The notes below the pieces were generated by a model, which did not search any database, was not told the DNA's origin, and was given only the letters and a program-made list of their open reading frames with translations. Positions 26,382-35,034 of a stretch of 64,000 nucleotides of DNA are shown here, one piece after another (position 1 is the first letter of the stretch; each line of letters starts with the position of its first letter). A program made the translations under genes and the position numbers. The stretch is from Gp1-AA122 sp036378535. GTDB taxonomy: Bacteria > Acidobacteriota > Terriglobia > Terriglobales > Acidobacteriaceae. Location: NCBI GenBank assembly GCA_036378535.1, contig DASUWH010000046.1, forward strand, positions 62,001-126,000. The letters run 5' to 3'.

Positions 26382-26763
26382 AAACGTGCCGGTGATGTCG
26401 GAACCGGACGTGGTCACGGTGAGGCGACGTGTCCGCGAAGTGGCGGCGAATCTCGGCTTCAGCCTGGTGGACCAGACCAAGGTGGTTACCGCCGCCAGCG
26501 AACTGGCGCGCAACACGCTCATTCACGGCGGGGGTGGCAGCCTGGAGATTACCACGCTGAACGGCCCGCGGCTTGGCCTGCGACTCACGTTCGAAGATCA
26601 CGGGCAAGGTATTCCGGATATTGGACTGGCCTTGCGCGACGGCTTCACCACCGGATCGGGCCTGGGCCTCGGTCTGGGCGGTGCGAAGAGGTTGGTGAAC
26701 CAGTTCGATATTGACTCACAAGTGGGCAAGGGAACGAAGGTCACCGTCGTTCGATGGAAATAA
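26362..26763 (+). CDS. rsbT: RsbT serine/threonine kinase
   Basis: The 133-residue GHKL ATPase/kinase phosphorylates RsbS and RsbR. ATP-binding boxes are present: N box in VTAASELARNTLIHGGGG, G1 in FEDHGQGIPDIG, and G2 in GSGLGLGLGGAKRLVNQF. The size is that of stand-alone RsbT. In Bacillus, freed RsbT activates the RsbU phosphatase. No RsbU with the usual N-terminal RsbT-binding domain is seen here, so RsbT must act on another partner. The start lies 20 bases inside rsbS, and the stop overlaps the start of the following phosphatase gene by 10 bases, which implies strict co-translation. Confidence 0.95.
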   Translation: MAVVSTENVPVMSEPDVVTVRRRVREVAANLGFSLVDQTKVVTAASELARNTLIHGGGGSLEITTLNGPRLGLRLTFEDHGQGIPDIGLALRDGFTTGSGLGLGLGGAKRLVNQFDIDSQVGKGTKVTVVRWK

Positions 26764-27770
26764 ACAAAGAATTCGCCCCTCAATTTGTGCTGGAACTCAA
26801 CGACGCAACCCATGCCGGGCTGGCTCGTCGTGCGATCGCACGCTGTGCCGAAGAAATCAGCATGGATGAGACCGATCGCGGGCGCCTGTCGATCGCGGTG
26901 ACGGAGATGGCGACCAATGTTCTCAAGCACGCCCACAAGGGGAAGATGCTATGCGAGCCTCTCGCCAGCAATGGCTCGGGCGGTTTACGGATCATCACAT
27001 TTGACGCCGGTCCGGGGATCCAGAATATTGCGACCGCGCTGAGCGATGGGTTTTCCACTGCGGGAACAGCGGGGAGCGGATTGGGTGCGGTTCAGCGCCT
27101 GGCTACGCATTTCGATATCTTCTCCGTTCCCGATCATGGGACTTGCGTGCTGGCAGAATTCTGGCCGCAAAAGAAAGCTCCCTCAGCTTCACCTCTGCAA
27201 GTTGGAGTAGTTTCCGTGCCAGTACGTGGCGAGACCGTGTGCGGAGACGGATGGAAGGTGAAGGTCAACGCTGATCGCACTTACCTGATGGTGGTGGACG
27301 GCCTGGGACATGGTGAGTTCGCGGCCGAAGCTGCCCGGGAAGCAGAGCGGATCCTGAGCGAAGCGCAATCCAACTCTCCTTTGGTGGTCTTGCGCGATTG
27401 CCATGACGCCTTACGAAAGACCCGCGGAGCCGCCGTGGCGGTCGCGGCAATCGATCGCGACAAGGGAACGTTTTCCTTCTGTGGATTGGGGAATATTTCC
27501 GCGTCCTTGGCTTCCGCCCGGGGAAGCCGCGGTATCGCTTCACATAACGGCACCGTGGGACACAATTTCCATCGCATACAAGAATTCACGTTTCCATGGG
27601 ATGACAGCAGTGTACTGATCATGCATTCGGACGGGGTTTCCGCCCGCTGGGACCTGGACAGCTACCCCGGTATCCGAAAGAAACATGCCAGCTTGATCGC
27701 TGCAACGCTGTATCGGGATTTTGCCCGTGAACGTGACGATGCCACGGTTTTGGTGGCCAAGAATTTGTGA
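26754..27770 (+). CDS. RsbW/RsbT-like ATPase fused to RsbX-type PP2C phosphatase
   Basis: The 338-residue protein has two parts. Residues about 1-140 are a second GHKL anti-sigma-type ATPase (IAVTEMATNVLKHAHKG, FDAGPGIQN, GSGLGAVQRLATHFDIF). Residues about 150-338 are a small PP2C/SpoIIE phosphatase of RsbX kind, with metal-binding Asp/Gly in MVVDGLGHGEFAAEAARE, CGLGNISAS, MHSDGVSARWDL and the C-terminal RERDDATVLVAKN. RsbX resets the stressosome by dephosphorylating RsbS and RsbR. The fusion of a kinase-like ATPase and a phosphatase in one chain could let a single protein both add and remove the phosphate. It overlaps rsbT by 10 bases, and the next gene follows within 7 bases. Confidence 0.9.
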   Translation: MEINKEFAPQFVLELNDATHAGLARRAIARCAEEISMDETDRGRLSIAVTEMATNVLKHAHKGKMLCEPLASNGSGGLRIITFDAGPGIQNIATALSDGFSTAGTAGSGLGAVQRLATHFDIFSVPDHGTCVLAEFWPQKKAPSASPLQVGVVSVPVRGETVCGDGWKVKVNADRTYLMVVDGLGHGEFAAEAAREAERILSEAQSNSPLVVLRDCHDALRKTRGAAVAVAAIDRDKGTFSFCGLGNISASLASARGSRGIASHNGTVGHNFHRIQEFTFPWDDSSVLIMHSDGVSARWDLDSYPGIRKKHASLIAATLYRDFARERDDATVLVAKNL

Positions 27771-27777
27771 GCTGATT

Positions 27778-29949
27778 ATGTCCGTGAATTTACTGCGAAT
27801 GGAGATCCGCTACGAGCACGATGTGGTCTTGGCGCGGCAACGTGCCCGCCAGATTGCGGCTGCGCTCAGGTTCGACTCGCAAGACCAGACCCGCATCGCG
27901 ACCGCGGTTTCCGAGATTGCGCGCAATGCGTTCCAATATGCGGGCGGCGGCCTAGTCGACTTCCGGATCGACAAATCACCGGAACAGATGCTCACGGTCG
28001 TGATTCGTGACAAGGGACCTGGAATCCCTAATTTGCGCGAGATTTTCGACGGCAAGTATCAGTCGCGTACGGGTATGGGCCTGGGCCTGCTCGGCGCCAA
28101 GCGCCTGATGGACAAGTTCAGCGTCGATGGCGATGAAGGAAATGGGACGGCGGTAGTACTGGGCAAGGTTATTCCGAATACTTTTGCCCGCCTGGACAAG
28201 AAGGATCTGGACGGGCTGCTGTCGAAAATCGAGGCGAGGCGCCCGGAAAATCCATACGAAGAGTTACAGCAGCAAAACAAAGAATTGCTGCGCACGCTCG
28301 AGGAGCTGCGGGAGCGGCAAACAGAACTGGCGCAACTCAATCTCGAGCTGGACGAGACAAATCGTGGCGTGGTCGCTCTTTATGCTGAGCTGAACGACAA
28401 GGCGGATTTCCTGCAGCGCGCTTCCGAACTCAAGAGCCATTTCTTGTCCAATATGAGCCACGAGTTCCGCACGCCGCTGAACTCCATCATGGCCTTGACT
28501 CAGCTGCTGCTGGACCGGATGGATGGCGAGTTGACAGCGGAGCAGGAGAAGCAGGTTCGCTTTGTCCGTAGTTCCGCCCAGGATCTGATGGACCTGGTCA
28601 ATGATCTGCTGGACCTGGCCAAAGTCGAAGCCGGTAAAATCACAATCCGCCCGAGCACTTTCGATGTGAACACATTGTTTTCCGCACTGCGCGGCATGCT
28701 GCGTCCTTTGCTGACACAGAATTCGTCGGTCAAGCTGGTTTTTGACGATCCGCAAGAGAACATCGAGTTCCATACCGATGAAGCCAAGGTTTCACAAATT
28801 CTGCGGAATTTTATTTCGAACGCATTAAAGTTCACCGAACGTGGCGAAGTACGCGTCTCGGTTTCGCGCGGGCACGACAACACGCTTCTGTTCTCGGTGA
28901 CCGATACGGGCATCGGAATCGCCGAAGAAGATCAGGAGCGCATTTTCCTGGAATGGACGCAGGTGGAGGGCCGACTGCAAAAGGCGGCGAAAGGCTCGGG
29001 ACTGGGTTTGCCGTTGTCCCGTAAACTGGCGCAACTCATGGGCGGCAATGTACACGTGCAGAGCAAGCTGGGTCTGGGCTCGACCTTTGTAGCAACTATT
29101 CCCATTCATTTCCAAGGTGAGACCGACGTTGTCTACGTTCCGGACGTCAAGCGTGAGCTGGATACGAGCAGGTTGCCGGTCCTGGTCGTCGAGGACAACC
29201 GCGAAGCTCTGTTCATTTACGAAAAATATCTGAAGGCCACAAATTACCAGGTGATCCCGGCAAAGAACGTGAAGGAGGCGCGCGAGGCGCTACGCGCGTT
29301 TCGGCCGCTGGCCATTATCCTCGACGTTCTGTTGCAAAGCGAACATTCATGGGACTTGCTACGCGATCTCAAGCAGGATGCGGCGACTCGGGAGATTCCC
29401 GTTTACGTGGTAACGGTGGTCGACAATCGCGCCAAGGCCATGACCTTGGGAGCCAGCGGGTTCCATCCCAAGCCCGTGGATCGGAACTGGCTTCTGCAAC
29501 AGTTGCAGGGGGTGGAAGCGGAACAGCCGCGTGCCAAAGTCTTGGTCATAGACGATGACGCAACTTCGCGTTACCTCGTTAAAGGAGTGCTTGCCACTGG
29601 GCATTGCCAGGTGTGGGAAGCGGAAGGTGGGATCGAGGGATTGCGCATGGCCCGTGAGTATAAGCCCGGAATAATCGTGCTGGACCTAGCGATGCCGGAC
29701 TTGGGTGGCTTTGATGTTTTGGAGCAGCTTGGGCAGGACCCGGAAACGAGCGGCATTCCAATTGTTATCCACACCTCGAAGGTGCTTGACCGGGATGATC
29801 AGCTTCGGCTGAAAACCGCTATTGACGTTATACCGAAAAGCATCATGACGACCCGGGACGCAGCGACTGCCCGCTTTAGCGAGAGTTTGCGAAAAGCAGG
29901 ATTAGCGTATATAACGCCTGCCACCGGCGAAACGGTGGCTGCACAGTGA
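27778..29949 (+). CDS. Hybrid histidine kinase with N-terminal RsbT-like ATPase and two receivers
   Basis: This 723-residue protein starts at ATG 27778; an upstream start at 27721 would overlap the previous gene. Residues 1-135 are an RsbT-like GHKL domain (VSEIARNAFQYAGGG, IRDKGPGIPNLRE, GMGLGLLGAKRLMDKF). A coiled coil (about 155-225; ELQQQNKELLRTLEELRERQ) leads into a HisKA domain with the phosphoacceptor His228 in FLSNMSHEFRTPLNSIMA. A second HATPase follows (NFISNALKFTERG, VTDTGIGIAEED, GSGLGLPLSRKLAQLMGG). Two receivers come last, with Asp516 (IILDVLLQ) and Asp636 (IIVLDLAMPDLGG). There is no membrane segment. The layout links the stressosome, through its RsbT-like domain, to a His-Asp phosphorelay. 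It is coupled to the next gene by a GTGA overlap. Confidence 0.93.
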   Translation: MSVNLLRMEIRYEHDVVLARQRARQIAAALRFDSQDQTRIATAVSEIARNAFQYAGGGLVDFRIDKSPEQMLTVVIRDKGPGIPNLREIFDGKYQSRTGMGLGLLGAKRLMDKFSVDGDEGNGTAVVLGKVIPNTFARLDKKDLDGLLSKIEARRPENPYEELQQQNKELLRTLEELRERQTELAQLNLELDETNRGVVALYAELNDKADFLQRASELKSHFLSNMSHEFRTPLNSIMALTQLLLDRMDGELTAEQEKQVRFVRSSAQDLMDLVNDLLDLAKVEAGKITIRPSTFDVNTLFSALRGMLRPLLTQNSSVKLVFDDPQENIEFHTDEAKVSQILRNFISNALKFTERGEVRVSVSRGHDNTLLFSVTDTGIGIAEEDQERIFLEWTQVEGRLQKAAKGSGLGLPLSRKLAQLMGGNVHVQSKLGLGSTFVATIPIHFQGETDVVYVPDVKRELDTSRLPVLVVEDNREALFIYEKYLKATNYQVIPAKNVKEAREALRAFRPLAIILDVLLQSEHSWDLLRDLKQDAATREIPVYVVTVVDNRAKAMTLGASGFHPKPVDRNWLLQQLQGVEAEQPRAKVLVIDDDATSRYLVKGVLATGHCQVWEAEGGIEGLRMAREYKPGIIVLDLAMPDLGGFDVLEQLGQDPETSGIPIVIHTSKVLDRDDQLRLKTAIDVIPKSIMTTRDAATARFSESLRKAGLAYITPATGETVAAQ

Positions 29950-29957
29950 GGATGAAA

Positions 29958-30716
29958 ATGTTGCCGAAAAATGGACAAACCAGGATCTTATGCATCGATG
30001 ATGATGACACCGGCCTGTTGATCCGCAAGATGATGCTGGAAGCGGAAGGCTACCAGGTGCTCAGCGCCGCTGACGGTCAGCAGGGCTTGGAAGTTGTGGC
30101 GTCGTCGCGGGTGGATGCGGTCATCCTCGACTATCAGATGCCGACCATAAATGGCGCCGACGTGGCTCGTTCCATACGCCAGAAGTGGCCGGATCTGCCC
30201 ATTGTCATGCTCTCAGGCTTCCCGGACGATGTTCCGGAGGACGCACTGAAACTGGTAAACGCCTTCGTAGTAAAGGGGGGCTCTCCCGAACAGTTGCTGG
30301 TCGTGGTCGAGGACACGCTGGCCGGCCGCAGCTTTGGACGCATCACCATTCTGAATGTGGATGACAAGGAAGAGCACCGCTATGCTATCAGCCGAGTCCT
30401 TCGCAAGGCTGGCTTCAATGTGCTCGAGGCTAAAACCGGGCGAGAGGCTTTGGAGATCGCTTCCGGGCGGCCCAGCCTGATCATTCTCGACATAAACCTG
30501 CCGGACATGCTCGGGTTCGATGTTTGCCGTCAGCTAAAGGCGGATCCAACCACGCGCGACATCCCGGTGATCCACATCTCTGCCACCTATCCGGCCAACC
30601 TGGCTTTCGGCGAATCCTCCGAGAGCGGCGCGGGAAGGTTTTTGGAACACCCCGACGACCTTGTCGAAGTAGTCGAGGTTGTACAGAGCGAGTTGCGGCG
30701 CGCGGGCAAACTCTAA
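29958..30716 (+). CDS. Double-receiver response regulator without output domain
   Basis: The product has about 252 residues. A GTG at 29946 overlaps the previous stop, but the ATG at 29958 has the better spacing from GAGG. The first receiver is complete (RILCIDDDDTGLLIRK, Asp in AVILDYQMPTINGADVARS, Ser in VMLSGF, Lys in FVVKGGSPEQLL). The second (ILNVDDKEEHRYAISRVLRK, Asp in LIILDINLPDMLGFDVCRQL) keeps the acidic pocket, but the Lys region is degenerate (AGRFLEHPDD). No DNA-binding or enzymatic domain is present, so it is probably a phosphate shuttle or sink. It ends tail-to-tail with the BNR gene in a 4-base overlap. The second receiver is the closest match in the window to the receiver of the kinase at 22857-24326. 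Confidence 0.9.
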   Translation: MLPKNGQTRILCIDDDDTGLLIRKMMLEAEGYQVLSAADGQQGLEVVASSRVDAVILDYQMPTINGADVARSIRQKWPDLPIVMLSGFPDDVPEDALKLVNAFVVKGGSPEQLLVVVEDTLAGRSFGRITILNVDDKEEHRYAISRVLRKAGFNVLEAKTGREALEIASGRPSLIILDINLPDMLGFDVCRQLKADPTTRDIPVIHISATYPANLAFGESSESGAGRFLEHPDDLVEVVEVVQSELRRAGKL

Positions 30717-33700
30717 GGAGTTAGACCAGGGGCGGTAATCGGGGGCAGATTCGCCTGCCGGAGTTTCTGGTTCAGCTTTGGAAGTTCCGCTTGTTTGAAT
30801 TCGGTCCATTCCCGGATGCAAGTGCTGATCTGCGCACTCGACTGCCTATGAACGGCGATGGCCTGTGCGGGAACAGCGCGGTCGCCGCTTTCCACTACCC
30901 GCAGAGCAGATGCTAAATCTTTGTAAGCATCCGGCAGTCCCGGGCCCAGCTCCGCAGACCTCTCCTTTGTCGTGACAATCTTGCTTAGCATAGATTGAGC
31001 TTGTTTTAGCTCCGGTTCCAGTTGGGGGCCATTTTCGGCCGCCGCTTGCTGTAGTTCTGCAAGCCGTTTTAGCAGCGCGCCGATCTGAGCAATAACCCGC
31101 CTCGCGTCCACGCTTTCTTCGAAAATTTGTTTGCCTAACTGGAACTGCTGCGCGAGAACTTCGGGCGTCGCCGCGGAACGTGGGTCCATGACGACCGGCA
31201 AGGACTGACGCTGCGGCTGTCCGTCCACGGTGAGCCGAATCTCATAATTGCCCGGTACTACTCTTGGTCCTACAGGGTTACCGAACTCACTTACGTCGTC
31301 CGCAATCTCGGCACCCGAACTGGCCCATGCGAGATTCCATATGAAACGATGCATTCCCGGAGATGTCGCCAAAACTTCAGGCTGTGGGAACCAGGATTCC
31401 GCTATTGGAAGCGATGCATGCTTCGCGGGAATCTGATCCTGGGAAGAAAATCGTCGAACCAGGTTGTGTTTCTCATCGAAGATCTCAAGCTTGACCTCGT
31501 GGGCAGGAGAACTGAGGTAGTAGTCGATCATGGCGCCATTGGGAGGATTCTCCGCGGTCGGTTCTTCGGGCGGAAGGGGCGTGCCTGTAAACAAATCGTT
31601 ATCGATACGGGTGGCGATTGCAGGACGAAACAGCCGGAAGTGACCGGTCGGAGCCGCATCGGCAGCCTGCCGAAGCGGCGTAATATTGTCGAGAATCCAG
31701 AAAGAGCGTCCGTGCGTCGCGATCACCAGATCGTCTCCATGGATCGTCAAATCGCGCACTGACGTGACCGGCAGGTTCAACTGCAGCGGCTGCCAGTGAT
31801 CACCAGCATCGAACGAAACATAGACTCCTAATTCGGTGCCGGCAAAGAGCAATCGCTTGTTCTCAATATCTTCGCGAACGGCGCGCAAAAATGCCTGAGC
31901 GGGAATTCCTTGCGTGATTCTCTGCCAGTTCTTTCCGTAGTCGCGCGTCCGGTAAAGGTAGGGTTCCCGATCATCCATCCGGCTGCGATTGACAGCTGCG
32001 TAGGCCACAGCATGATCAAAATGCGATGCTTCGATCAGAGAGATCTCACTCCAATCGCTAAGCCCTGGCGGACTCACATCTTTCCAGGTCTTTCCGCCAT
32101 CGGTAGTAAGGTGAATTAACCCAGTGTTGCTCCCGGCCCAAATCATGTCACGATTGAGAAGGGAGGGTGCAATGGTGGAAACCACTCCATACCCTCGCCG
32201 CTTCGCGTTCTCTGCCGTCGGTGGCCCCTGCGTGTCGCCTGGTGAGAGCTCCGTTGCGCCGGTGAGGTCGGGACTGATCGTCACCCAGTGCAAGCCGCCG
32301 TCGACAGTTTTCAGCACGTATTGCGCGCCGAAATAAAGAGTGTTTGGAGCAGCCCGAGAGGACACGAGGACTGGGCTCCACGGCGCGCGATACTTCCGCT
32401 CATTGATTTCCGAGCCGAACATGGACACGGGCCACGGAGTCACATCCTGGCTCAGCCCGGTTCTGCGATTAAATCGTGCAACCGTGCCATACGTTCCACT
32501 CAGATAAATGATGTTGGCATCGCTGGGATCGAGAGCCATGTAACCGCTCTCACTGGGGCCCGCAGGGAACCAGTCTCGCGGGGTGATCTTGGAATGGTCG
32601 GTGCGACTGAGCACGGCCGCGCTTCCCGTATCTTGTTGCGCCCCATACACGGTGTAGGGAAATTGATTGTCGGTAATGACGTGATAGAGCTGAGCCGTGG
32701 GTTGGTTGTACCAACTGCTCCAGGTGCGGCCTCGATCGACGCTGACCGTAGTGCCTTGATCGGTGCCCAGGACCATGCTGGAAGAATTCTTTGGGTCAAT
32801 CCAAATCTGGTGATAATCATCGCCGCCCGGCGCGCCGCGAACGATCGAAATCGTCTTGCCACCGTCTTCTGACCGGTAAAGTGCGACGTTGGGCATGTAG
32901 ATCACGTTGGGATTCTGCGGGTCGATGGTGATGCCGCTGAAATACCAGGCACGGCTGGTCAAGCGTGAATCGTCATTCACCAGCGCCCAGCTGTTTCCGC
33001 CATCATCGGAACGGTACAGGCCGGCCTTCGTTGTCGGAATGAGCGCATAGACTCTTTGGCAGTCGGGAGCCACATCGACGCCGACCCGTCCCCAATCTCC
33101 ATCAGGCAGCTCATTCGCCTGCAAGCGAGACCAGGTCTGGCCGGCATCTTGAGAGCGATAAACACCGCCGCCGGGCCCATCGATAGGAGCGTAAGTACTC
33201 CACGGAGGCCGGTGTGTATGCCATGTGCCGGCGAATAACACGTTGGGATTGCCTGAGCAGATCGTCAAATCGGAAATGCCGATTTCAGGACCCTGGTCCA
33301 GAACCTTCGTCCAGTGAGCCCCGCCATCTGTGGATTTGAAAACTCCACGTTCCGCATTAGGTCCGTAGGCATGTCCGAGAGCACCAACGTAAACGATGTT
33401 GGCATCACGTGGATCGACGATGATGCGGCTAATCTGGAGCGTATCGTCGAGACCGAGATGCGTCCAGCTTTGGCCGCCGTTCACAGATTTGTAAATGCCG
33501 TTGCCGGAGGAGAGGTCGGAACGAATGTCAGACTCGCCGGTTCCCGCATAAATAGTGTTGGGGTCGGAGGGAGAGACCGCAAGGGCGCCGATGGAGGCGA
33601 TACCTTGGCCATCGAAAACGGGCGTCCAGACAACCCCCGCGTCCGTGGTCTTCCAAATGCCACCATCTACAGCGCCGAAATAGAAGGTTGTGCCGTTACC

Positions 33701-33871
33701 AGGTACGCCCGACACAGCTACCGCGCGGCCACCGCGGAAAGGGCCAATCAGCCGCCATTTCAGGCCTTTGAAAAACTCGGGTGAGAGTGGCTGCGCGAGG
33801 GTTGATATGGCAAAGAGAATGATGACGGGGAAAATACGCCGGTGCAACCTTACGCGCATGCGAGTGGCCAT
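30713..33871 (-). CDS. Large exported BNR/sortilin-type beta-propeller protein
   Basis: From ATG 33871 the product is about 1052 residues; a start at 33904 would add 11. A signal peptide is present (RRIFPVIILFAISTLAQP). The body up to about residue 720 consists of repeated Asp-box/BNR blades such as GGIWKTTDAGVVWTPVF, GIYKSVNGGQSWTHLGL, GVYRSQDAGQTWSRL, and LIHLTTDGGKTWKDV. This is the arrangement of VPS10/sortilin-like double propellers and of 'WD40/YVTN/BNR-like repeat' glycosyl-hydrolase-related proteins. A beta-rich C-terminal part follows (GNYEIRLTVDGQPQRQSLPV) and then a helical tail. No sialidase active site was recognised, so a hydrolase activity should not be assumed. It may bind peptides or polysaccharide at the cell surface. 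Confidence 0.85.
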   Translation of the reverse strand: MATRMRVRLHRRIFPVIILFAISTLAQPLSPEFFKGLKWRLIGPFRGGRAVAVSGVPGNGTTFYFGAVDGGIWKTTDAGVVWTPVFDGQGIASIGALAVSPSDPNTIYAGTGESDIRSDLSSGNGIYKSVNGGQSWTHLGLDDTLQISRIIVDPRDANIVYVGALGHAYGPNAERGVFKSTDGGAHWTKVLDQGPEIGISDLTICSGNPNVLFAGTWHTHRPPWSTYAPIDGPGGGVYRSQDAGQTWSRLQANELPDGDWGRVGVDVAPDCQRVYALIPTTKAGLYRSDDGGNSWALVNDDSRLTSRAWYFSGITIDPQNPNVIYMPNVALYRSEDGGKTISIVRGAPGGDDYHQIWIDPKNSSSMVLGTDQGTTVSVDRGRTWSSWYNQPTAQLYHVITDNQFPYTVYGAQQDTGSAAVLSRTDHSKITPRDWFPAGPSESGYMALDPSDANIIYLSGTYGTVARFNRRTGLSQDVTPWPVSMFGSEINERKYRAPWSPVLVSSRAAPNTLYFGAQYVLKTVDGGLHWVTISPDLTGATELSPGDTQGPPTAENAKRRGYGVVSTIAPSLLNRDMIWAGSNTGLIHLTTDGGKTWKDVSPPGLSDWSEISLIEASHFDHAVAYAAVNRSRMDDREPYLYRTRDYGKNWQRITQGIPAQAFLRAVREDIENKRLLFAGTELGVYVSFDAGDHWQPLQLNLPVTSVRDLTIHGDDLVIATHGRSFWILDNITPLRQAADAAPTGHFRLFRPAIATRIDNDLFTGTPLPPEEPTAENPPNGAMIDYYLSSPAHEVKLEIFDEKHNLVRRFSSQDQIPAKHASLPIAESWFPQPEVLATSPGMHRFIWNLAWASSGAEIADDVSEFGNPVGPRVVPGNYEIRLTVDGQPQRQSLPVVMDPRSAATPEVLAQQFQLGKQIFEESVDARRVIAQIGALLKRLAELQQAAAENGPQLEPELKQAQSMLSKIVTTKERSAELGPGLPDAYKDLASALRVVESGDRAVPAQAIAVHRQSSAQISTCIREWTEFKQAELPKLNQKLRQANLPPITAPGLTP

Positions 33872-34542
33872 GATGGGTTCTGCTGCGCGACTTTGCATAC
33901 CCATAGATCATTGAACAAAGGGATATTGTATTGTTCCTCGCCCGGCGTCGGCATCATCTCTAGGCTGTAGAGCACATCATCAATAGATTCGATCTGCGGA
34001 TTATTAAATGGGTGATAAGGTTTTGGGTACAAAGGCTTTGCAGCCCCGGGCCGGTTCGTCTGCATCGCCCTCCAATTTCCCCGCCCTCGTACTACGACGA
34101 CCCACGCCCCTGCCGGTACGCGCATGCAGGCAATGTCGCGCATCTGATTCCACGAGGGGTGGATAAAATTTGCCGAGCGCATGAAATCCATAAACCGCTC
34201 TTTTCGCGCAGCGCCCAAAGACTCTGGCGTCGCGCCCCAGATGCGCTCGACCACCTTGCGGCTCGACCACGAGCTACCCAGCGTCATTGCTGTGCCTTGC
34301 TCACTGCTGACTCCGTCGTACCCACGATAAAACTGAGCTTCGCCTCGAATCTCTTCGACATAAACCGGATCGAGAAGACAGCGGTTTGCGACCAATGACT
34401 GTGCTGTTCTCTGCGCAAGACTTTGCGGAGTGACACGTCTCGCCGGATGTTCGAAACGATTTCTGTGATCCAAGAGCGAACCGTAACGAGGGCTGGAAAG
34501 CAGCTCGTAGAGTTGATTTTCAATACGCTTTGCATCTGGCAT
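33850..34542 (-). CDS. Hypothetical protein
   Basis: This 230-residue protein has no domain I recognise. It has a globular composition with many aromatic residues, for example AQFYRGYDGVSSEQGTAM, KVVERIWGATPESLGAARKE, VPAGAWVVVVRGRGNWRAM and MMPTPGEEQYNIPLFNDLWV. There is no signal peptide or membrane helix. CGGAG lies about 8 bases before the ATG. Its 3' end overlaps the start of the BNR gene by 22 bases if that gene begins at 33871, so the two may be co-transcribed. The overlap and the protein-like sequence argue that it is real. Confidence 0.6.
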   Translation of the reverse strand: MPDAKRIENQLYELLSSPRYGSLLDHRNRFEHPARRVTPQSLAQRTAQSLVANRCLLDPVYVEEIRGEAQFYRGYDGVSSEQGTAMTLGSSWSSRKVVERIWGATPESLGAARKERFMDFMRSANFIHPSWNQMRDIACMRVPAGAWVVVVRGRGNWRAMQTNRPGAAKPLYPKPYHPFNNPQIESIDDVLYSLEMMPTPGEEQYNIPLFNDLWVCKVAQQNPSWPLACA

Positions 34543-34611
34543 ATCGGCGGCTCCGGATTTATACAGGGTTGCTTATGTTACATCAGAAGTGCTGTTATCA
34601 GGAACGTCCGG

Positions 34612-34985
34612 TCACGTCTTCGTGGCCGGTGAAATCAAACGGTTTTCGATCAGAGTGCTCACAACTTCGCCCAGTCGTCGTATTCCCTCCCGAATCTCCG
34701 TCTCCTTCATGCGGGAGTAACCCAGCAGGATGCCGGTTCGGGATGGGCGTTTCAGGAAGTAGGGAGATATTCCGTATACACCCACGCCTCTCCCGGCGGC
34801 CGAGTTGACAAGTTCTTCTTCGGAGATGCTGTTCCCTGGCCATAAGACGACGAGCCGCATTGCTTCAGCGTAGCCGGCGCAAGTAACGGTCGTACATCCC
34901 GCTCGAGACGACAGCTTTTCGCTGCTCTGGAACACACAAGACAATATGAATTCGGGCACGCCAGACCTGGTGGAAGAGCGGTCCA
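34612..34985 (-). pseudogene. Remnant of a MocR/PdxR-type GntR-aminotransferase regulator
   Basis: Leftward frames encode the very end of a MocR regulator's aminotransferase domain: AGRGVGVYGISPYFLKRPSR, TGILLGYSRMKETEIREGIR and RLGEVVSTLIE. Just upstream in a different frame are SSGMYDRYLRRLR (the 'ERHIRRMR' segment) and possibly the N-terminal LPKTAGPLFHQVWRARI. An intact protein has about 480 residues; only about 120 codons remain, in two frames, so the DNA-binding and PLP-lysine parts are gone. It sits head-to-head with an FMN-binding protein gene, the standard PdxR-target arrangement, which supports the identification. Confidence 0.72.
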
Positions 34986-34999
34986 GCCGTTTTTGGAAG

Positions 35000-35022
35000 T
35001 GGTATGGTTAATGACCGTACCA
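35000..35022. promoter_or_regulatory. Palindromic operator candidate upstream of the FMN-binding protein gene
   Basis: TGGTATGGT and ACCGTACCA form an inverted repeat with one mismatch around the 5-base centre TAATG. The site ends 12 bases before the start at 35035 and overlaps its ribosome site (AAGGA). MocR/PdxR regulators bind sites rich in TGGT/ACCA motifs between divergent genes, so this may be the operator of the decayed regulator. It could instead be a plain promoter element. Confidence 0.45.
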
Positions 35023-35034
35023 AGGACCCGGACA

